From NCBI GenBank assembly GCA_030544215.1, contig JARZZO010000001.1, positions 40,451,670-40,515,669 of the forward strand: a DNA stretch of 64,000 bases. Reading direction: 5' to 3'. This document shows, in pieces, positions 34,789 through 47,200 of the stretch. This stretch comes from Zantedeschia hybrid cultivar. Taxonomy: Eukaryota; Streptophyta; Magnoliopsida; Alismatales; Araceae. The position numbers and the translations under genes are program-made. Below the pieces are notes generated by a model. It saw only the letters and a list, made by a program, of their open reading frames with translations. It did not search any database and was not told the origin of the DNA. Position 1 is the stretch's first letter; each line of letters opens with the position of its first letter.

Positions 34789-36618
34789 AGTCAGGCACTT
34801 GAAATTGCTTTCAAATTGCAGAATGGCAAAGAAGAAGAGAAGGGAGCCTTGGTATGTATAGTAGTAAACAGATGCTGCAAGCTCTGCTGCTGGAAACTCA
34901 CGGAGTACAGTCCCAAGTGAACATCAGGTTTCCTCATTGTGAATAATTCTCAACAAAGTAGCAAAAACCCAATGTGATGCCACTCGCCTCTGCTGCATGG
35001 GGATGAAGTGATTTTACATGCTATGTTGTTAATTGACATGATCCGAATTCAGGTGTAAACTCATCTGAAATATACAGATTTCAGTAAAAATTTCTGTGGA
35101 AATCCATCCCAAGCTTTGCAAGTGTCCTTGTGCCAATGGATGATTACCCTGTCTTTGATATTCATTTCCCTTGTATAATAGAGCAATCTGAATCAAACAA
35201 GGCAGGTGTCAACATACCATGGGAAAAGGAGAAAAATAGTAGGTGAGACTCCCATGGTGATGGTTGTGGCCCCATGGTCCCCATCTGATGCTTGTGAAAG
35301 TCCTCCTTTGAAGGTCTCTCCTATACTGACTTCTCACCCATTATAAAAAGATTTCTGTCCATACCTGAGCCCTCCCCCTCTCTATACTGCCGGACTTCTG
35401 TCCACCAGTCTACTGAGAGGATCTTCTCTCTTATAAAAATGGGGTTTGGAGAGAAAAGGAGAAGATGAATGGTGGTCAACCTTTACAAGCGCAGCTACCT
35501 TCTGACTAAGGAAATCTTCTCAAGCGACTGGGCACTGGATCTCTTGTACTGTTGCTATCTTTGACTGTGAGCTGATGTGATTTAACTTAATGGTTTTTAG
35601 AGCCATTTTCTATGGGGATTTTGATTCCTAGTTAATCCCTCAATATTATGTTCTCTGAGAAGAGATGCATTAGCATGATGACGGAAATTATCACAAGAAA
35701 ATCCACATTCGTCTTCCCAGGAAATCCCCTGCTGCAAGTAAGCTGCGCTTGGGGGGAAGTGATTGGGAAGAAAAGGACAAACGAGTTAACTTAGAACCGA
35801 GGTTCTTGGCCCTCCACGCCAAGTTCATCTATATTTCCCAGAAGGTACAACTCGGGTGGGATTGCTTGCCGGCAGGCCTGGTTCGGAATCAGGGTTTTCG
35901 AAGAAGAGGCAAGGCCCAATTCGGAGTCAGGGCTTTACGAATAAGAAAGAGGAAAATTTCTATTTTTCAGGAAAAAAAAAAAAAGTTGTTTTACGGAAGT
36001 CATTTCTGTTTCTTTTGTTGATATTTTCTACTTCTAGAGGTAAGAAATTTTTCCTTAAAAAGAAATCAAGCTTCTCTCTCGCATGGTAGGTCTCTTTCTT
36101 CCTCTGAACAACGGTTGAGATTTGATATTAATGTATACAAATTTCGATTTTTCTTAATATTTTTAACTATAAAAGAATATCTTTCCTCAGGAAACTTTTC
36201 TCTAAGAAGAAAAAAAATCTGAAAAATAATAGGTTTTCATAATCCCCACCAACGGATAAGTTTCTACGTGGGACTACTAATTTCAAACGGATCGAGCCTA
36301 GTCCGGCCTGATCTTTAGATTATTACTTCCCAGTTCTCTGGATTTTTCAGCCTTGGAAATCAGATGCCCACAAAGTCTTCAAATGAAAGGTGGCAAGTAG
36401 CGGGACTATTTTCACATTTTTCTTGTGTATTTTCAGTTATATTAAAAAAATAATCATGCTACGAAATAAATTTGACATCAAAATTATCCATCTCTGTCAT
36501 TGATCTCACTGGATATCGGTCTGGAGAACATTGAGTATAGGTCAGAAGTTTTGAATAGTGGTTTAAAAATTGGACCTGAGGAAGTCAGATAGGCAAGACC
36601 TCAAGTCCACATTTTAAG
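34789..36618. other. RING-CH 3' UTR and intergenic DNA
   Basis: The 3' UTR probably ends by about 35200; no decisive polyadenylation signal. TATAAAAA-like boxes at 35342 and 35432 precede no recognisable gene. The open frames at 35749-36089 are A-rich and unsupported. Confidence 0.4.
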
Positions 36619-37212
36619 TAGGGCCATAAATGAACTAATATGCTCAATGAACAGCTACTACTCGATATTAGTTTGACTCAACTTATTATTAAACTAAATA
36701 AATTTGAACAAAATTTTAAATATTTTAAGCTCGGTTCATTGAATGAGCTAAGTTTGAACACGGGCGAATTCGACTCGATTATGTCTGTGAACTAGCTCGT
36801 TTAAGTACTCGTTAAGAATTTATTTAACACTCGTTAAGAACTCATTTAAGTACTCGGTAAGACTTTTTCTAAATACTCATAGGATAATTGTATTAATAAA
36901 TAAACTTAATTAATAAGGTATTTAATGTCTTATTGTGTCTTCTATCAAATAACTAGGAGTGCAGACAACTTAATGCTCGTCACGGTTTGGTGCAAGTCCA
37001 TAAATTTAAATTTAATTTTGGACTAAATCTATGACAGATTCATTGGGCTAGCAAGCTATCCGATATTTGACTCGAGCTCATTTAATATATAAACGAGTCA
37101 AGTTTGAACAACCATCATAAATACTCGGCTCGAATTCAAACTTGATTAAAATTAATTGAATCAAACTTGAACATGATAAAACTCGGCTTGACTCAGCTTG
37201 TTTACACCCCTG
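36619..37212. mobile_element. Non-autonomous hAT-like element
   Basis: Starts TAGGGCCATAAATGAAC and ends GCTTGTTTACACCCCTG (inverse CAGGGGTGTAAACAAGC). Flanks are ATTTTAAG (36611-36618) and GTTTTAAG (37213-37220), an 8-bp TSD with one mismatch. The interior repeats ACTCG/CGAGT words (CTCGTTTAAGTACTCGTTAAG and variants). No transposase. Confidence 0.7.
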
Positions 37213-38221
37213 GTTTTAAGGTTTCATAGTGCAACAATGGATAAAAATAGGATAAAACAAGAAAAAGATTAGATCAGACCATAGAGCTGAAGAGGCCATC
37301 AATTATAGTTCCTTTTTTTTTTATTATTATTATTATTCTCTGTCTGATCTTGTCTTGACTTCTAAAACATTGCATCTGACCATATTCTCATTGAGTTGGC
37401 TCAGGGTCAAGTGACAACTGATCTTCCAGGACTATTACAATCTCTGGATCAAACTCTTGCAATTGCTGGACATGTGCAGAAGGGAAAGCCAAAAAGATAT
37501 TGCAATCCAACAGATATCATGAAAAGAAGATTGATTGGTACATGATGTCAATTAGGCATGTCCCAAATCATATTTATTACAGGCAACCGCTACTTTCCTC
37601 ATATGCTAGACACCCATTTGCATTTGTGTGAGCTTTATCTAGTAGTGACTTCAGAACACAATGTAAAGAATACCTTAAAAGTGTAACAGTAGAGTTATCT
37701 CATTTAAACTCAAAATTTAAACAAGATGAAACAAATAATAATTTTTAATTTTCTTAAATATTTTGAATCGTTCAATTAGAGATTGACTATACAAACAATG
37801 AATACTGTAGAGAAAATTTGTTCCATATACAGCAATGAATACTTGCTGCACTGTTATGGTGTTCATTTTTTTTCTTTTTGTGAAACTTTTTAAAGGTCAG
37901 GTTATATATGTCCCACATGTTGGTACAGCTAGATCTCTAATCAGATGGCCCTCGAGAAAATTCTAAAATATCAAAAATCGAGTCTCAATAACAAATAAAA
38001 GATGCTTTTAATTTATCATAACACAGTTATTTAATGAAACCAATTACTTGTAGACCCGGCCCACTCTAGCCTACTCTCTACTGTATTTACATCATTTCAG
38101 TAGAAGAGCATCACTTGCTGTATCGACAGCTGCTTGTTGGTGTTTTTAATTTTAAAAAAATATTCTAATTTTTTTAAGTGAGTCTCGACCTTTTTAGGTG
38201 GTTCTAATTTTTCCCTTGCAG
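37213..38221. other. Intergenic DNA with a short coding-like fragment at 37369-37543
   Basis: A 56-codon plus-strand stretch (ELAQGQVTTDLPGLLQSLDQ, then QKGKPKRYCNPTDIMKRRL) has protein-like composition, but its family is unknown. It may be an exon relic. The remainder is AT-rich without a gene. Confidence 0.3.
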
Positions 38222-38790
38222 TGTTCCGACACGATGAATTGAGGATGCGTATAAATTTGTCGTGCAAGCCAAGGGAGGTGGGATGGCTGTGGATGTTGTT
38301 GCTAATTCTATTGTTGTTGATGGTCTGTGCAAGGAAGGGCATCTTGAGAAGGCATTAGAGCTTCGTACAGTGATGAGAAATGGAGGTGTACAGCCTAAAG
38401 TTTTCATGTATAATTTGGTGATTAGTGGTCTGTGTTGACAAGGATGTCTGATTGAAGCCTTTAGTATCAGGATATTTGATTCGCTGGAACGAAATAATTT
38501 AACTCCCACAGTCATTACCTATGCTACGTACACTCACCCATGCTTTATGCAGAGAAGGGTATATGCAGAACGGTTGTTTGAGAGGATGGCATGCCATGGT
38601 GCAATACCAAATGTACGTGTTATTGCTGATAAATGGATACTGCAGCTTTGGACAGGTGGAAGAAGCTAGGAAGCTTCTTCTGCACTTGGAGAAGAGCTCC
38701 ATGCGGCCAGATGCTTTCACAGTCAGTTCTATGGTCAATGGCTTCTGCCTACTAGGCGACATAGTTACATCTTGAGACTAGACAAAAAAT
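38222..38790 (+). pseudogene. Pentatricopeptide repeat (PPR) protein fragment
   Basis: An acceptor-like TTCCCTTGCAG ends at 38221. The translation shows about four P-type PPR repeats: NSIVVDGLCKEGHLEKALEL; YNLVISGLC then a TGA; EAF...SLERNNLTPTVITYA; and, in a second frame, INGYCSFGQVEEARKLLLHL and PDAFTVSSMVNGFC. At least two stops (near 38236 and 38437) and two frame changes (near 38520 and 38590) break it. PPR proteins bind organellar RNA; this relic cannot make a full array. The repeats look like the At5g57250-like P-class, but that is recollection, not a search. Confidence 0.8.
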
Positions 38791-39305
38791 ATCTAGAGCA
38801 TGGTAAGGCATTTTCAGCATATCTTTCCTTATCCCATGCTGATGTCAGCTTGCAAGTTCAATGGGTTTATGTTCTGTCAATTGCCAAGTTGATGCTACAG
38901 TAGACATACATGTAAAGTTTTCTTTGGAGAAGCATGACATGATTGTTTAGTTGCAGAAGGTTGACATTTTATTTTGTATTAAAGAAGATGAAACTAATAC
39001 AAGAAGAAAGTCAAACACGATTGCAATTCTAAAATAGACCTCACCTCACTAATTGGCATCCCCAAACAATGCATACAGTAGTAACATACGATTTGTTAGA
39101 AAATCACATTCTAGTGTGAGTTTTATATTGATTCTTTTGTATTGAGAAGGGCACACAAGGTAAATTAGATTTATCGCTAATGTGGAATAACCTTTTAGAA
39201 GAATCATTACTGTAGAAGGTGCTGACAATAGAGCTTGTTTCTTTGCATCTATGGGCCACATGCATCTAACATAATGTGCATGTTGTACATAATGTCCAAT
39301 TGAGC
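38791..39305. other. Short spacer between PPR relic and copia relic
   Basis: AT-rich; nothing recognised. Confidence 0.4.
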
Positions 39306-39782
39306 TTCCCGTTAGATCCAGATGATAGTAAATTTACTTCCGGATTTAGAGTTTACCTTGGACGGGGGTACAATGAGCTGAAAGTGTTGCAAACAAGAAA
39401 TCAATATAGATTCCATGACAGAAGTTGAATACATTGTTATAGCTAAAGTCGTTAAGGAAGTGGTTTAGATGAAGAAATTCATCACCGACCTTGGAGTAGT
39501 GCCGAGCATCTCTGACCCTATCTCATTGTTGTGTGACAACAATGGGGTTATTGCTCAAGCGAAAGAGTCACGGTCTCATCAGAATTCGAAGCACATTCAG
39601 AGATGCTTTCACTTAATCAGAGAGATCATGGCCAGAGAAGATGTAATGGTGGAAAGGGTTCCATGAGTCGACAGCATAGCAAATCCGCTGACGAAGTTGT
39701 TGTCTCATATTATCTTTGAGTGTCACCTACAGGGTATGGAGATACAATATAGAGGTAATTGGCTTTAGTCTAAGTGGGAGAT
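39306..39782 (+). pseudogene. RNase H end of an old copia element, with polypurine tract
   Basis: Broken frames read LDPDDSKFTSGF, then after stops MKKFITDLGVVPSISDPISL, LLCDNNGVIAQAKESRSHQN and KHIQRCFHLIREIMARED. These align with residues 1161-1270 of the intact polyprotein at 44222. TGA follows VERVP, where the intact copy reads on. The polypurine tract AAGTGGGAGAT (39772-39782) directly precedes the LTR start TGTTAATG. All sequence upstream of RNase H is lost. Confidence 0.9.
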
Positions 39783-40257
39783 TGTTAATGTTATGTATAG
39801 TTTACAAACCAATCACATACAATCTTATTCAATTATTAATAAATAAAATTATATATTTATTATGTGTAAATTAAATTTTGTTTATGATTATTATTCTTCG
39901 TATTATAGTTAAGTCCATCAATATGTGCAATAGTTGTCAGACTATAATGTGATCATAATATTAAGTCTGACAACTTATAAACACTCATTCTTAATTGTCC
40001 TAGTCAGAAGATATTTGAGAAGGACATTAGATATATGGTGAGACTAGCACATGTTACCTTACCTCATATGATGAGGGTGACTAATATCATAGTTACTCGT
40101 GTGGAGACACTACGTTAAACCTGTAGGTGCTCATTGGTAAATTAGTTCACTGAACTGATCCAATTTGGATTATTAGATGGTAAGTTACCTAACTGCTAAC
40201 TAGTTTGATCTAACGTCACAATGGTGTAGATGGTCCTTGAACCTAAGACAACAAAGA
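39783..40257 (+). repeat. Old copia 3' LTR, segment 1 of 3
   Basis: Starts TGTTAATG after the polypurine tract. Its text is the inverse of the right-hand parts of the LTRs at 40258 and 42655 (for example ATTATAATGTGATCATAATA and GTCCTAGTCAGAAG). It is interrupted at AAAGA by the solo LTR. Confidence 0.85.
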
Positions 40258-41834
40258 TGTTGGGATTGTTGTGTCGAGATCTGTCTGAAAAACACAGCGG
40301 TAAAATTAATTCGGGATCGGATTCGTCCCGTTTCGATCAACAAAAATATAAAGCGATAAATCATATTTACCTTACGCGGATTAAAATCCGCGTTCGTTCT
40401 TCGGTTCAGTCGGAACGATGCCGCAAGCTGCGCAGGTGCCCGGCCTCTAGCGGTATCTACACGGTTCTCCTCACGATGGATCGTCATCGCCTCCTCGCTC
40501 GATACGGTGTCCACGGATCCTGTCTGGCTGCGCGTAATCTGTCGCGACATGCGGATTCGAAAACTCCCGTCGAACGAGAAGCGGAGCTGTCGGGAGTCGG
40601 AGCAAATCCTCTAAGGGGCCGACCTCGAGAGGTGTGCCTAGGAGAGAGAGAGGAGAGAGAAAGGGTGGCAGCTAGGTCAGGGTTGCTGGCCCCTGACCTA
40701 GCGGTCGTTCTTTTATAATAAGTGTATTTGCAGTTTTTCATAAAAACCCACACTTATCCGAAATCCCATCAAATTATCCATCGACTTGAAAACCTTTTGC
40801 GTGTGACCCTCTAAGCCCAAATACCAGTTAAGTTAATGACCCATTAAGCCGAGCAACTCTTTACGGACCCATTGATTTAATTAATATCCTTATATTAATT
40901 AATCAGCCGAATTTAATGTCCCACAATAAATTCGGACGAGCTTCCGATCACGTTGGATGCCAAGCAACATCGCGCGTTCCTGGATAGCATTGGGGTTATC
41001 GCAACCTTCCTTTGAACCTTTCCGTCATCGGTTAGCGCGCGGATATAATCCTTCATCCGTGCAATATTCCCGATTTGACCTAAGATATGGTTTACTGTTA
41101 AACCCTAGCCAATCGAATCACTTGAATCAGATGCCGCTTATCTGTATCGGATAACTCTTTATCTGATACAGAATCCGTCCTGACCAGGGACTTAAGCGCA
41201 TCATTTCCGGAACATTCTTTCTCATAATACCGAGAGCGGATGATCCCATATTGAACACACAATCACCTTCGAGGACATTTCTTTGAACTCGATCATTTGA
41301 CTTATTGATAACCCATGGTTAGAGATTTGTTAGTCAAAGTCAAAGCTCAGAGACGTACCAACAAGGTATCTTTGGTATCTCAGATGTAAGGATCATCTAC
41401 GCAACCGTGACAAAAGAATCGAGCTAGTTAATAGTGAGGTATATACCATCCAGCGATTCTAGGTCAGATCAGTTCAGTGAACTCATTCCCCAATGAGCAC
41501 CTACAGGTCTAGCATAGTGTCTCCACACAAGTGACTTATAGGATCAGTCACCCTCATCATATGAGCTGAAGAAACCTGAACTAGTCTATCCGGATATTTG
41601 ATATCCTTCTCAAACATCCTCCAACTATGAACAATTAAGAACATGTGTTTATAAGTCTTCGGTCCCTTAATTATGATCTCACCATAATCCAAAGATTGTT
41701 GCACATGTTCATGGACTTCATCGTGATATGATAAACATAGATCGAACTAATTACACAATGAATTAATACCATTATATTAATAAACTGAATGATACATAGT
41801 ATCGGATTAACTTTTAGACCATCTAATACTAACA
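40258..41834 (-). repeat. Solo copia LTR with TSD AAAGA
   Basis: 1577 bp from TGTTGGGATTG to CTAATACTAACA, the same family as the complete element's LTRs but visibly more diverged. Pentamers 40253-40257 and 41835-41839 are both AAAGA. The minus-strand TATA box CTTATTATAAAAGAAC lies near 40710-40722. The internal region has been lost by LTR-LTR recombination. Confidence 0.95.
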
Positions 41835-41839
41835 AAAGA

Positions 41840-42654
41840 CGTCTTGTCGGTGGACTTCTAAACTTTGACATTATCTTACGAATCCCTAACTACGGGATTC
41901 TGAGCAGTCAAGGATCGGGTTCAGCAGAAGACCTTCGAAGATGATTGTGTGTTTAATAAAGAATCATTCACTCTCAGTAATTAGAGAGAGAATGATCTAG
42001 GCAAGATGTACGTAAGGCCCTGACCAGTGTGGACACTAAGTTGATGAAGAAGTTATCTAATTCAGATGAGACGCATCAAAGACCGAGTGAGTTGATTGGT
42101 TAAGGTTTAACAGTTTAACGTATCCTAGATCGACTTGGGAGCATTGCACGAAGGACTATATCTACACGGTTAACTATGGACGAACAAGTTACATAAGTGA
42201 GTTGTTTAACCACAATGCCTTCTAAGATCATACGGTGTTGTTTGGCATCTAACTTTATTAGATGTTCGGACGGATTTATATGAAGATGTAAATTAGTTAA
42301 GTTATTAATTAAATATGTGATATTAATTAATTATTATAAGCCAATAAGGTGTTATTGGACTTAATGGACCAAAAGTCGGACTGGCATTGAGGCCTAAAGG
42401 GTCACACGCATAAAGATTCTCAAACCGTAAATAATTAGTAGGATTTATAATAATTTGGAAGCTTTTGTGAAAAGTTTCATCCGAATATTATAAATATATG
42501 TTGAGAGAGAAACCTTAGCTAAGCATCAGGGTTTCTCTCGTACTATTTGCACCCCCTCTATCTCTCTCTTTTGAGTCGTATGCCCCAGAGAAGGGTGCCC
42601 CCTTTGTCCGCCTCCGCCGCTTCCGTCTTCAAACCGTTGGGGACCTCCACCAAC
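41840..42654 (+). repeat. Old copia 3' LTR, segment 2 of 3
   Basis: Continues the old LTR after the solo LTR: TCGGGTTCAGCAGAAGACCT and CTCAGTAATTAGAGAGAGAA match the inverse of 43560-43660. It ends with CCAAC, where the complete element is inserted. Confidence 0.85.
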
Positions 42655-44207
42655 TATTGGGATCGCTGTGTCGGGATCCGATCCTAAAACGCAGCGGAAT
42701 AAAGAAGTTCGGGATCGGATCTGTCCCGTTTCGGTCGTTAAAACAAAAACCGATGTAGATCGATTTACCTTGCGCGGATTCGAATCCGCGTCCGTTTTCC
42801 GGTTCCGTCGGAGCGATGCCGCAAGTCGCGCAGATGCCCGACCTCTAGCGGTATCCACGCGGTTCTCCTCGCGATGGATCGTCCTCGCTTCCTCGCTCGC
42901 TGCGGCACTCGAAGATCCCGTCTGACTGCGCGTAATCCTCCGCGACATGCGGATTCAGAATCCCCGTCGAACGGGAGGTGGAGCAGTTGGGAACCGCACG
43001 CCCAGAGGGGAGAGAAAGTGGGGAAGAACGAATGACGGCTAGGTCAGGGTTGCTGGCCCCGGACGTAGAATCCGTTCTTTTATAAGAAGTCAGTTTGCGG
43101 TTTTTCACAAAAACCCAGACTTATCCGAAATCCTGTCGGATTATCCATCGACTTGAAAACCATTTGCGTGTGACCCTCTAGGCCCAATTACCAGTCCAAT
43201 TAATAGCCCATTAAGTCCAGTAACCCTTTACTGACCCACTGAATTAATTAATATCCTTATATTCAATTAATCAGCCGAATTTAATGTCCCACAATAAATT
43301 CGGACAGACTGCCGATCACGTTGGATGCCAAGCAACATCGCGTGATCCTGGATGGAACTGGGGTTATCGCAACCCTCTATTGGAACCTTTCTGTCATCGG
43401 TTAGCGCGCGGATATAATCCTTCATCCGTACAATGTTCCCGAATCGACCTAGGGCATGGTTTACTGTTAAACCCTATTTGGTCGATTCACTTGAATCAGA
43501 TGCCGCTAATCTGAATCCGATAACTCCTTATCGATTACAGAGTCCGCCCTGGCCAGGGACTTTAAGCGCATCATTCCCGGAACATTCTCTCTCAAACAAC
43601 CGAGAGCGGATGATCCCGTATTGAACACACAATTACCTTCGAGGGCATTTCCCTGAACCCGATCACTTGACTTATTGATATCCCATGGTTAGGGATTCGT
43701 TCGTCAAGGTCAAAGCTCAGAAACCTACCAACAAGGTATCCTTGGAGTCTCAGGTCCAAGGATCATCCACGCAACCGTGACAATTGAATCGAGCTGGTTA
43801 ACAGTGAGGTGATTACCATTCAGCGATTCATAGTCGGATCAGTTCAGTGAACTCATTCACCAATGAGCACCTATAGGTTCAGCATAGTGTCTCCACACAA
43901 GTGACTTATGGGATCAGTCACCCTCATCATATGAGCTGAAGTAACCTATACTAGTCTATCCGGATGTTCGATGTCCTATCTCAAACATCCTATGACTAGG
44001 AACAATTAAGAACATGTGTTTATAAGTCTTCGGTCCCGTAATTATGATCTCATCATAATCCGAAGACTATTGCATATGTTCATGGACTTCATCGTGATAC
44101 GATAAACACAGATCGAATTAATTACACACAATGAATTATTGCCATTTATTAATAATCTGAATATGTACACAGTATCGGATTGGCTTTGAGACCATCTAAT
44201 ACTAACA
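42655..44207 (-). repeat. 3' LTR of the complete copia element
   Basis: Minus-strand start TGTTAGTATTAGATGG at 44207. Its outer end reads TATTGGGA in plus instead of the TGTTGGGA of the 5' LTR, a point change of the terminal dinucleotide. A TATA box (CTTATAAAAG, minus) lies at 43077-43086. Confidence 0.97.
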
Positions 44208-44221
44208 ATCTCCTACTTGGG
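44208..44221 (-). promoter_or_regulatory. Polypurine tract of the complete copia element
   Basis: Minus strand CCCAAGTAGGAGAT directly before the 3' LTR: the plus-strand DNA priming site. It abuts the gag-pol stop codon. Confidence 0.9.
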
Positions 44222-47200
44222 CTAAAGCCAATCACTTTTATACAGAATACCCATATTCTCTAAGTGACGCTCAAAAACATTTTGAGACAAAGGCTTTGTA
44301 AGTGGATCTGCTATGTTGTCGGCTGAGGGAACTCTTTCCACCACGACATCTCCTCGAACTATAATCTCTCTGATCAGATGAAAGCGCCGCAGAATGTGCT
44401 TCGACTTCTGATGAGACATCGGCTCTTTCGCTTGAGCAATCGCCCCATTGTTGTCACACAGCAGTGGGACGGGACCAGATATGCTTTCCACCACACCAAG
44501 ATCGCTGATGAATTTCTTCATCCACACAGCTTCCTTGGCGGCTTCAGCAGCAGCAATATACTCGGCTTCCGTTGTCGAATCAGCAGTGGTTTCCTGCTTG
44601 GAACTTTTCCAGCTCACTGCTCCCCCGTTGAGTGTAAAAATAAAACCTGATGTTGACTTGCTGTCGTCAGGATCAGACTGAAAACTCGAGTCAGTATATC
44701 CTTGCAGCTTTAAGTCTCCTCCTCCATAGACTAGAAATAGATCCTTAGTCCTTCTCAAGTACTTAAGGATGCATTTCACAGCCTTCCAGTGTTCATCACT
44801 TGGATCTGCCTGATGTCTGCTCGTAACACTTAGAGCATATGCTACATCAGGTCTGGTACATAGCATGGCATACATGATGGACCCTATGGAAGAAGCATAG
44901 GGGACTTTATCCATCACTGCCCTCTCTTCAGGTGTCTTGGGAGACTGACCTTTAGAGAGTAAAATTCCATGTATCATCGGTATGAGACCTCTCTTGGAAT
45001 TTTCCATGCCAAACCTTTTGACAATGGTTTCTATGTACATGGATTGGGTTAAAGCCAGCATCTTCTTTGATCTATCTCTATAGATCCGTATTCCTAATAC
45101 GTAAGATGCTTCTCCCAAATCCTTCATGGAAAAGTTCTTTGACAGCCATATCTTTACTGATGACATCATTCCTACATCATTCCCAATGAGTAGGATGTCG
45201 TCAACGTAAAGAACCAGAAATGTGATTGCGCTCCCACTGTTTTTCTTGTATACACAGGGCTCATCTTCATTCTTAATGAAGCCATAAGATTTGATCGCCT
45301 CATCAAATCTTATGTTCCAGCTTCGGGATGCTTGCTTCAGTCCATAAATGGACCTCTGCAACTTGCATACCATGTCTGGAGATTCTTTGGATGTGAATCC
45401 TTCTGGTTGTATCATATACACCTCCTCCTCAAGGTTTCCATTGAGGAAGGCAGTCTTCACATCTATCTGCCAGATTTCATAATCATGGTAGGCAGCAATG
45501 GCAAGAAGAATTCTGATGGACTTAATCATAGCAACGGGTGAAAAAGTTTCGTCATAGTCAACACCTTGTCTTTGACGATAGCCTTTTGCCACTAATCTTG
45601 CCTTATAAGTCTCAATACGTCCATCTGCACCGATCTTTCTTTTAAAGATCCATTTGCAGCCGATAGGTACTATACCATCGGGTAAATCTACCAAGTTCCA
45701 AACTTGGTTGATGTACATAGACTGTATTTCAGAATTCATGGCTTCCCGCCATTTCTCGGCCTCTGAACTTTCAATGGCCTCCTGGTAAGTCTTGGGATCA
45801 TCATCCTCATTATAGAATATCCTTGAACCATCCAAATTAATATGTCCCACATATCTTTCTGGTGGTTTAGGTACTCTTTCAGACCTACGAGGTTCCTGTG
45901 TATCATTTTGAAGAGGTTCAGAAACTGACGGTTCATCTGATGAACCATTGCCAGTTTGTGGGTCTGGAACTTCTTCCAGAATTACTTTACTCCCACTGTC
46001 CTTCTGGAGAATATAATCTTCTTCCAGAAAGACAGCTCTCCTGGCCACAAACACCTTTTGTTCGCTAGGATGATAGAAGTAATATCCATAAGTTTCCTTT
46101 GGATATCCCACAAATCTGCATTTGTCAGTTCTGGATTCCAGCTTATCTGCATCATGTCTTTTAACATGAGCAGGACATCCCCAGACTTTAACATGTTTAA
46201 GGTCTGGTTTCCTTCCATTCCATATCTCATATGGAGTGGTCTCAACAGATTTGCTGGGTACCTTATTCAGGATATACATAGCTGAGCTAAGTGCATATCC
46301 CCATAAGGACACTGGTAATTTGGACATGCTCATCATGGATCGCACCATTTCCATTAATGTGCGATTTCTCCTTTCTGATACACCATTCATCTGAGGTGTA
46401 TAAGGAGGTGTAAGCTGAGAAAGGATACTATTATCCTTTAAGTATTTAATGAACTCAGTACTCAAGTATTCACCACCCCGATCAGATCGGATGGTTTTTA
46501 TACTCTTTCCTGTTTGTTTTTCTACTTCATTCTTAAATTCTCTGAATTTCTCAATGGCTTCAGATTTATACTTCAATAAGTATATATATCCAAACCTTGA
46601 GTAATCATCAGTGAATGTAATGAAGTATGAGAAACCACCAATGGCTTGGGTTGACATAGGACCACATACATCTGAATGTATGAGTTCTAATATGCCTTTG
46701 GCTCGTTCTCCAGTTCCACTAAATGGAGACTTAGCCATTTTACCCATTAAACATGACTCACAGGTTGCATATGATTCATAATCAAATGGATCCAAATATC
46801 CATCTTTATGCAACCTTTGGAGTCTGTTTTCACCAATGTGTCCAAGCCTACAATGCCACAAGTAGGCTTTGTTCATTTCATACTTACTTCTTTTAATCGA
46901 AGAACCGATATGTAAATTATCATGAGACACATTCAATAGATACAAACCATTGGATAAAATAGCAGAAGCTATTAATTTATTTCTGAAATAAATTGAACAA
47001 CTATTGTTCCCAAAATTTAAATTGTATCCAATTCTATCTAAACATGAAATAGAAATGATGTTCCTTATTATGCTAGGTACATAATAACAATCATCTAATA
47101 AAAATGTGTCTCCGGATGGTAGCTTGAGCTTCACTGTCCCCACAGCGATCGCCGCAACTCTTGCGCCGTTACCTAGCCTCAGCTCCACCTCGCCGGTCCT

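Noticed and set aside
41837..41860. GACGTC...GGACTTC as another palindromic motif
   Set aside because: The spacer is 9 nt, the right arm fails, and it lies in the old copia LTR.
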